From the NCBI GenBank assembly GCA_026075535.2, contig AP026543.1:8928001-8992000 (forward strand): a stretch of 64,000 bases of DNA. The letters run 5' to 3'. The notes under the pieces are model-generated. The model saw only the letters and a program-made list of their open reading frames with translations, was not told the DNA's origin and ran no database searches. Both the position numbers and the translations under genes were made by a program. Source of the DNA: Tricholoma matsutake. Lineage: Eukaryota; Basidiomycota; Agaricomycetes; Agaricales; Tricholomataceae. Shown piece by piece: positions 57,344 through 64,000 of the stretch. Each line of letters starts with the position of its first letter. The stretch's first letter is position 1.

Positions 57344-59160
57344 ATGTCACAATCCACTGCACCTGCAATACCACAAACAAGACAGAAAACCAGTGCGACA
57401 ACGACAAAGAAAACACAGAAAGACACTGACAACTCAGACAGTTTAAACATGGATGTGCAAATGAAAGCGCAAGCGATCACCTTCCTAACAATCAAAGAAT
57501 ACATCGTACCAGGTAAACCTGTAGACCTGCAAACCCTAGCTCACATCCTGCTACAGTTTGGACACTCAGCTGCGAAAATGTCAAAACCACTGATGGAAGG
57601 AATCAGATCCATAGTGTTCCTCATTGCCGATGCAGCAGCACAAAACATGGCAGACAATATCACTACAATGGTAAAAGAACAACTACAGGAACACATGGAA
57701 ACCTTCAACACAAATGTAGAAACTATGAGAGATGCAGTTGAACATGTCACCGAAGCTGTGAAGAAAATAATGGGAAAAATGGAAGAGTTCAATGATGGCT
57801 TCCAGGAAACAGCAGAACAACTAGCACAGGCAACCCAGGAACTAACAGAAAAAACCACAGAAAAAACCACTGAACAGGAAAACCAACCATCGACATATGC
57901 AGCTGCAGCTGCAGTCCAATACCAACCACACCCAATCCACGAAGAAATCATAACAAGAGGACAGATGGCGGATAAGCAAATACTAATTCAAAAAGATAAA
58001 AATACCACTGAAAATGCCCTTGACAGCCTAACAGAAAAAGACCTGGTAGCAAAGGCAAACACGGTGCTTGACCTCATGGGGATAGAAGGATTGGACAAAC
58101 CCCGACACATGACCTTCATAGGAGCAAAGAAACTATGCAACGGCAACATCCTATACCAGATGAACATGAAGGAGTCGGCAAACTGGTTAAGGCTAGCAGA
58201 TGTACAAAAAGTGTTCATGGCACACTTCAACGGAACCTCGAACATGTGAAACAAGCTACACTACGTCATCGCAGAGTTTGTCCCAACAACATTTGATGCA
58301 GGCTCCAGCTTCACCCATGCCAAGGTAGAGGAAGATAACATGATGGAACGAGATGCAATCGTATTCTCAAGATACATCAAGCCGGCCCACCTTTGAAGCA
58401 CCAACCAAAGAGTGGCCCACATAATGCTAGGATTCAACAATCAGGAAACGGCAAACACCGCAATCCAAATCAGCATGTTCATAGAAGGCAAGCACGTAAG
58501 CATCCGAAAAACACTAACAGAGCCAAGAAAATGCCTGAAATGCCAAAAATTCAGACACTACGCAATTGACTGCAAAGCAGAGGTAGACACATGCGCACAA
58601 TGCGGCAACCACCACAGAACTACACAGTGCATAATCACAGACTCAAACTTATTTTGCTGCGCCAACTGCACAGGTACGAATGCAAAAGGACACGGCATGG
58701 CTGACCAAAATTGCCCAGCCTTCAATGCGGAAAGAGAAAAAATACAAGAACGGATACCAGAAAACAAATATAAGTACTTCCCTACTTCTCTCCCAAGTAC
58801 ATGGAGACTGCTAAACAAGCCAGAACCACAAATGCAACAACAACACCAGCAACAACCTTGGCAGCCATGGCAACAGATCCCAGGATGAAACCCACAACAA
58901 GGAGACCCACAACAACAACAGAGGTTCATTGAAAACTGGCAAGAAGTAAGACAAAGATGCAGAAGACCCCCTGTGATACAAAATTAGCAAAGACCAGATA
59001 ATGGGTGGCCAGTCCGACCAACACAAAGAACATTAGAAGAATTCATGGGAAATGCGCAAACCCAAGAACAGCGAAATCCAACATGGGGTGACCAAGACCT
59101 GAATGAACAAGGGCCGGGACTGGAACCAGGACCGGGGACACAGACTAGGGACTACCATGG
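57344..59160 (+). pseudogene. Non-LTR retrotransposon ORF1, stop-ridden
   Basis: One frame reads from the ATG at 57344 to about 59150 and is broken only by TGA at 58247, 58394 and 58886 and TAG at 58985; all four could come from one transition each. It has a coiled coil (residues about 100-190, with TTEKTTEQENQ repeats) and a central folded region. The zinc-knuckle array has CLKCQKFRHYAIDC, of the form CX2CX4HX4C, then CAQCGNHHRTTQC and CANCTGTNAKGHGMADQNCP. A glutamine-rich tail follows. This is the ORF1 protein layout of Tad-like fungal non-LTR elements. ORF2 (endonuclease, reverse transcriptase) is absent: repeats start right after. Confidence 0.82.
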
Positions 59161-59335
59161 ATGGCCATCATCCGGATGACCATCCGTGGATATGATATAT
59201 GGATGGATCCATATGGATATGGATATTCCATGGGTGATATCCATGGATGAACGGATGGTTACTACTAAATTTAATTAAATGAGTAATTAGTAATATAGTC
59301 TTGGTATGGGTATGGGTATGGGTACGGTAAAATCC
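59150..59335. repeat. GGAT-rich simple repeat
   Basis: Imperfect GGATATCCAT/GGATGG words at 59157-59260 and (TATGGG)n at 59303-59325. Such A/T-rich simple repeats are common at the 3' end of non-LTR insertions. Confidence 0.7.
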
Positions 59336-59706
59336 GTGGTGTTCAGGTCACGGGTTCTGCATGGTTACTATGGTATTAAAAATTGCTGACCCATTGATTA
59401 CCGAGACCCTTCACACGTGGTCAACACAACCGTTGCTGCACCACTGATGATCAGATCTGCATGCAACCACCGTCAACACTGCCCATCACCACCTCTTCCT
59501 TCGACCCCAACCACCTCCAACCACTATCAACGGCCGCCAATGCCATTCTGCTCCATCACTGTTCCCACCACTCCAACTCCATCGAGACCGACTCCCATGA
59601 CGACTACAACACACACAAAGCCCAGCAACACCGCTTGTTTCCACAAATGAGCCAGCTCGCACACAATGTGGCCCAAATGACAATTAGCATCGTTTGGGCC
59701 ATAGTA

Positions 59707-59766
59707 AGTTTTCTTCTTCTTTCTTACATGATGTATTATACTAATTAAGTATACTTTAATTTTTAG
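59707..59766 (+). other. Intron-like segment 3
   Basis: GTAAGT donor, ACTAATT near the end as a branch site, and TTTTTAG. It follows a GGCCCAAATG/CGTTTGGGCC hairpin. Confidence 0.5.
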
Positions 59767-60256
59767 GGTAAAAACAAGAGATATGGCTGCGAAATGGCCG
59801 ATGGATGACACCCACCACTCTGCACCACCGCTGTGAGCCCCTGCTCGCAGGGTGGATGATGGGGGTGATGACGACCAGACAGCAGGGAGACAGGGAGGTG
59901 CCGGGAGGCCCATGCAGCGGGGTACCTGCAAGGTACATGCCCCCAGCCTCATACACCCACCATGTCATGCTAACCCCCCACCTCCTTCTTCACCAGGCAC
60001 GACGATGGCGATGAAGGACGACCCAGCACCTGCCCCATGCCTGCGAGCAACTGCTCACGGGGTGGATAATGGGTGCAACTTCGAGGGAGGCCGAGACAGG
60101 GAGACAACAACAGCGCCAGCACCAACAGCAACAGCACAAGCACCACCAATGGACACGGGCAGGGACAACGACACCAGCACCAGCACCAGCAACCACACCA
60201 ACAAGCACCAGGACCCCCAGAACACAAAGAACAGCTGCAGTACACCCCAACCACCC

Positions 60257-60760
60257 AGCACCTGCCCCAAGCCTGCGAGCAACTGCTTGCAGGGTGGATC
60301 ATGGGTGCTAGCAGCCAATGACAATGTTGGCGAGCACCAGGACACCAGGACAACCCAGCACCCAATGAAAATGAGCACTACGGCTCCAGGACACCCACCA
60401 TGACACACCACCCACCCCCAGCCTCATGAGCAACTGCTCGTGGGGTGGATCACGGGTGCTAGCAGCCGACGACGACGTTGGCAAGCACCAGGACACTAGG
60501 ACAACCCAGCACCCGACGAAAATGAGCACCATGGCTCCAGGACACCCACCACGACACACCACCTGCCCCCAGCCTCACGAGCAACTGCTCGTGGGGTGGA
60601 TCGCGGGTGCTAGCAGCCGACGACGACGTTGGCGAGCACCAGGACACCAGCACGACCCAGCACCCAATGAAAATGAGCACCATGGCTCCAGGACGCCCAC
60701 CATGACACACCACCCACCCCCAGCCTTACGAGCAACTGCTCGTGGGGTGGATTGCGGGTG
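60257..60760. repeat. Tandem repeat of 151 bp, about 3.3 units
   Basis: GAGCAACTGC begins at 60277, 60428, 60579 and 60730, exactly 151 bp apart. The units are over 90% alike, so they arose recently by comparison with the rest of the region. Confidence 0.85.
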
Positions 60761-61068
60761 GAACGACGAGATGGGGACACAGCCAGAGGGGGACAAAAAC
60801 ACAAAATGATGGCGGGATGAGAGGGGGGACGATGAGGACAAGGATGGCAGAGGACAACAAAGATGAAAACAAGGAGGCACAGCAACAACACCACCAGCAG
60901 CACCAGCAGCCGACGACACAGCACCCCGACCCCGGATGACACAGCACCCGCCCCCACGCCTACGAGCGACTGCTCATAGGGTGGATCATGGGCGCAACCT
61001 GGAGAGGACGAGGGAAAACGAATGGAAAAAGGCCCAAGAGACGTCATTGACATCTCTTGGGCCACAGG

Positions 61069-61113
61069 TGTGTTTTTTTTTCTTGTTTCATTTTTACTAA
61101 CACACTTTTTAGG
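61069..61113 (+). other. Intron-like segment 4
   Basis: GTGTG, a T-run, a perfect ACTAACA branch-like site and TTTTTAG, directly after the hairpin 61030-61064. Confidence 0.5.
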
Positions 61114-61120
61114 TACTAAT

Positions 61121-61527
61121 GTCACCGCCATGAGCATCTGCTCACAGATTATTATAAGTATATATGTATTGTATGTAGCATATACACTGTACAGTCTATA
61201 CTATATACACTGTACAGTCTATACTATATTATATAATACATGGTGCCGCTCAAGACATGTGGGGTAAATGCGGGGTTTGAGTAAATGCATGAATTTGTGG
61301 GTAACCTTGTGGAAACCCACGATAAGCATGGCACCTGTACCTGGGCCGTAGAGATATGGTGTTCATGGGTACCGGTATACGACAAAATATACTCGAGGTT
61401 TACACGGTACACCTTAAATATAGATATTCAAACTCCGCTTATCGAGGCTGTCCAAAGCTGTTGAACAACATCTGGCAGCCATTTCGTGGTTGTTTCCCCC
61501 CATCACTTCCCTCTGTAGTGCTAGACA
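61121..61527. other. No gene; ATATA-rich tract
   Basis: TATACACTGTACAGTCTATA is nearly repeated at 61178 and 61205. Beyond that nothing is recognised upstream of the hAT transposase start. Confidence 0.4.
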
Positions 61528-63683
61528 ATGCACCGGGGACGTTTTCCAGCTGCTAGAAGAGTTACTAGTGCTCAATTGACTGCTGAGACATCCACTGAGG
61601 ACTCAGATACAGACTCTGCAACTCCTGCTGTCCTTATCTCTCCTGTAAAGGCTCGTGCTGTGAAAAAGACTATTGTGGGCAAGACAGATGCTGAGGTATG
61701 GTCCCTAGCTGATAGTGAGATTATCAGTACATGTCAATTCTCATGCCAGTACTATGATGGAACTCATGAACATTGTGTTGTTTTTTTCAGAGGCTTCTGA
61801 GTCTACCTGGCATTCCAAGGTTTATGATCATTTCAATATCACTCTCCATCGTGAGGTGGATGACCATCAGAAGCCCAAAAAGCTGGTCTTTGTGTTCACA
61901 TGCAAGGTGGACCCCACTAATCATACTCCTCATGTTTGTCCTTGCATGTCTATTGGTCATGGAACCAAGAATCTCCAGGAGGGTGTACAGTCTTGTGATA
62001 AGCATCTAGGTGTTGCTGCTGGTGCAGCTTCTGTTCAACCAGCTGGTGAGCCATATACACCTGCAGGCCATCGCACCTTGATTGCTCTACGATGTGCCAA
62101 AAACCATCGTCCTTTCAATTCGGTTTTGGATGATGACTACCAGGCAGCTCCGACCCGGAACAATTATCCCTTCTCCTCAAACAGTTTCTCGTGATATTAA
62201 AGCTATGTATGTTGAGATGTCAAAACATGTCCAAAGTTATTTTATGGTCTGTCATTTATATATTTGTATGGTATTATTATTGCTCAACAATATTTGAAGG
62301 CTCTCAATAGCACTATCCATCTTGTACTTGATGGGTGGACAGCTCCAATAGTTGCATCATTTCTTGGACTTGTTGTTGTCTGGTTTGATATTCATCGTGC
62401 TGTACTGGAATTTATAAGGTTGGCACTGAATTTTGTTATGAGAATTTGCTGCTTCAATGCATTATCCATCTCAGATTAACTCAAAAACATGATGGACAAT
62501 ATCTTACTGAGGTTACTGCCAGCTGTCTACGGTGATTTGGGCTTGACAAATTTGTTTGTTACTAACTTATCTCTTGTTTCATGCAATCTGAGCCTATTAT
62601 AGCTATTTTCACTTTGCATGGACAATGCAGGAAACAATGATGTATTGGCCAGATATCTTCCAACACTTATCCCATCCTTTTGGGGGATGGCAGCTCGTGG
62701 ACACTGTTTTCCACACATTATTAATCTCTTGGCTAAAGTATGTGTTACTGAAATTTTACACTATTCTTGACTCAACAAGCATTCAGATATTTATATCCTT
62801 CTTTTTTGGGCAGCCTAAAAAGAAGGTTAAGGACTCTGAAGCTGCCAATGGTATGTTAAAATCTTATTTGTAAATCACTGTTCAGGATTTAAAATCCCAT
62901 ACAGTTGCTGCTATTGCTGATGATGACTCTGATGATGAACTTGCTGTTCATGAGGCAGGCATTGAGAATGATTCAGCTGCTGTGCCTGATGATGGTAGAG
63001 ATGCCCATGATACTGCCATTGTCAAGACTACTCGTGGCCAGGCAATTGAAATGATGAGGAAAAGGGGTATTTCAATTGATCCTTTGGAGGAAAAGATGGC
63101 ACTGCAACTTTTTCCACATGTAAGGATATTTATTTCACAACATTCAATTTTAATTTAGGAAATCCCAGGTTGCTGGCCTTGCACGGCGTGTTCATGATAG
63201 TTCAACACTAAAGGAGAAGTTTGATATACTTGTTACAAATGACAAGGATCTGTCTGGTAACAAGGAGACACTTGATCACCGAGTTCCTACCCAATGGAAT
63301 TCAGATCTCACTTGCCTAGATGCTCACCTCTACTTTAGAAGTCCAGTTGAACAGCTCACAGGTGCAGCCATCAACAAACTCCAGGCTTACTGGCTTTCAG
63401 AAGACCAGTGGGATCTTGCAGAAACACTTAGTGCAGTACTTGAGGTCACTTGTCTGATATTTGACGATGCAGACAATTAATTATCTCTAATAGGTCTTTG
63501 ATGGGCCCACAAAGCTGTTTTCACAGTCTCAGGTTCCACTTATAGCAGATGTCATACCTATGCTGGACTCTATTGAGCAGTCCATGACACTGGTCTGTGA
63601 TGACAAGGAATTGGAACTTCCCAATGTTGTCTGTGTTGCTGCACAAGCTACTCTACTCTTAATCAACAAATGGTCTCCAACGT
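61528..63683 (+). pseudogene. hAT-family transposase, broken
   Basis: The frame starts at ATG 61528 (MHRGRFPAARRVTS). An intron from GTATGG at 61696 to TTTTTCAG at 61788 joins KTDAE to EASESTWHSKVYDHF. A BED-type zinc region follows (FTCKVDPTNHTPHVCPC). Then comes the hAT catalytic core: VLDGWTAPIVASFLGLVV (first acidic residue, 62330), CMDNAGNNDVLARYLP (second, 62615) and RVPTQWNSDLTCLDAHLYFR (the conserved tryptophan, 63290). Several frame changes lie near 62200-62480 and stops interrupt the end. The C-terminal dimerisation part is cut or displaced by the insertion at 63684. Confidence 0.78.
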
Positions 63684-63804
63684 GAAGCGATCCGACCACC
63701 CTATCATGTGTTATTTACATTAAGCCGCCAGGATGCAGTCGACTCTCGTCCAAATGGCTTAATGTGAATAACACATGATAGAGTGGTCGGACTGCTTCGT
63801 GTTA
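63684..63804. mobile_element. Short inverted-repeat insertion (MITE)
   Basis: GAAGCGATCCGACCACCCTA, followed by TCATGTGTTATTTACATTAA, is repeated inverted from 63762 on: GGCTTAATGTGAATAACACA then TGATAGAGTGGTCGGACTGC. The arms of 43 bases differ at about 4 positions around a 35-bp centre. It lies at the 3' end of the hAT transposase. No clear target duplication was found. Confidence 0.75.
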
Positions 63805-64000
63805 CAGACTGAAAAGATCCGGATTTCCCCTAGCTACATTTTCTGTCTCTTATGTGAAACGTGATTTGCACTCCCACGCCTGGAAATCGCGAAATACAAT
63901 TAAGTCAACTCTGAACTGGCAACACTATGGCAACACTAGTGCCAACTGCCAACAAGGCACTCCAGGAGGTAATTGACCTTGCTAAACCATTTTAATAGAC
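63805..64000. other. Edge of window; inverted TIR-like word
   Basis: No gene. TGGCAACACTAGTG at 63929 is the same word as the end of the hAT-type MITE at 50447-50666 (TGGCAACACTA), hinting that this could be near the end of a related element. Confidence 0.3.

Larger units (their letters stand above)
59640..61120 (+). repeat. GC-rich hairpin modules, second locus
   Basis: The same module type as at 34790. Hairpin-intron units lie at 59667-59766 (TGGCCCAAATG...CGTTTGGGCCA followed by GTAAGT to TTTTTAG) and 61030-61113 (GGCCCAAGAG...CTCTTGGGCC followed by GTGTG to TTTTTAG). Between and after them, GAGCAACTGCTCGCAGGGTG hairpins recur at about 59830, 60044, 60277, 60428, 60579, 60730 and 60964. 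Open frames on both strands are low-complexity artefacts. Confidence 0.7.

Noticed and set aside
59852..60919. Long proline/threonine/histidine frames and cysteine/tryptophan-rich antisense frames
   Set aside because: They repeat with the 151-bp unit and come from base composition; no start, domain or conservation supports a protein.

Overview
The window comes from a filamentous basidiomycete, most likely an Agaricomycete. The evidence is: many short GT-AG introns of about 50-90 bp; a CACTA transposase of the fungal Tnp2 type; chromodomain Ty3/gypsy elements; a Crypton relic carrying a GCR1-type DNA-binding domain; a fragment that looks like a cysteine-cluster protein associated with KDZ transposons; an F-box gene; and a small secreted protein gene. 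Almost all of the rest is transposable-element sequence at various stages of decay. The species cannot be named from the sequence.

Layout. 1-13.2 kb is a nest of Ty3/gypsy elements. Element A (minus strand, running off the left edge) is split by B, a full-length element at 3095-9141 with 426-bp LTRs that differ at 3 positions and a 5-bp target duplication. A is also abutted head-to-head by A' (plus strand, 9363-13.2 kb), which has a 707-bp LTR but has lost its 3' end. 14.4-19.1 kb holds a decayed WD40-repeat gene and three diverged copies of an unrecognised gene family. 20.1-26.2 kb is a decayed CACTA element: a Tnp2 pseudogene bracketed by copies of one repeat unit. 27.4-29.4 kb holds a broken low-complexity/coiled-coil gene. 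30.9-34.2 kb is a Crypton relic. 34.8-36 kb, part of 37 kb and 59.6-61.1 kb carry an unusual GC-rich module with perfect hairpins directly followed by intron-like sequences. 36.8-38.4 kb is a hAT-like element.

38.6-41.7 kb is a small island of host genes (F-box protein, secreted protein). 42.3-43.1 kb is a Mutator-like inverted-repeat element with 302-bp arms and a 9-bp target duplication. 44.6-50.2 kb is a mosaic of a 5'-truncated copy of B, an A-type LTR fragment and a Ty1/copia element. 50.4-50.7 kb is a hAT-type MITE with a perfect 8-bp duplication. 51.1-55.0 kb is the one clear housekeeping gene: an intact 13-exon RNA cytidine acetyltransferase (NAT10/Kre33). 57.3-59.2 kb is ORF1 of a non-LTR element, and 61.5-63.7 kb is a broken hAT transposase with a small inverted-repeat insertion downstream.

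One process runs through the whole window. Nearly every dead reading frame carries TGA or TAG codons explained by a single transition, mostly at CpG, and one ancestral CpG has been lost on opposite strands in A and A'. This fits cytosine methylation followed by deamination (or a RIP-like process). The intact acetyltransferase and secreted-protein genes do not show it. All family names come from reading motifs by eye; no database search was run.
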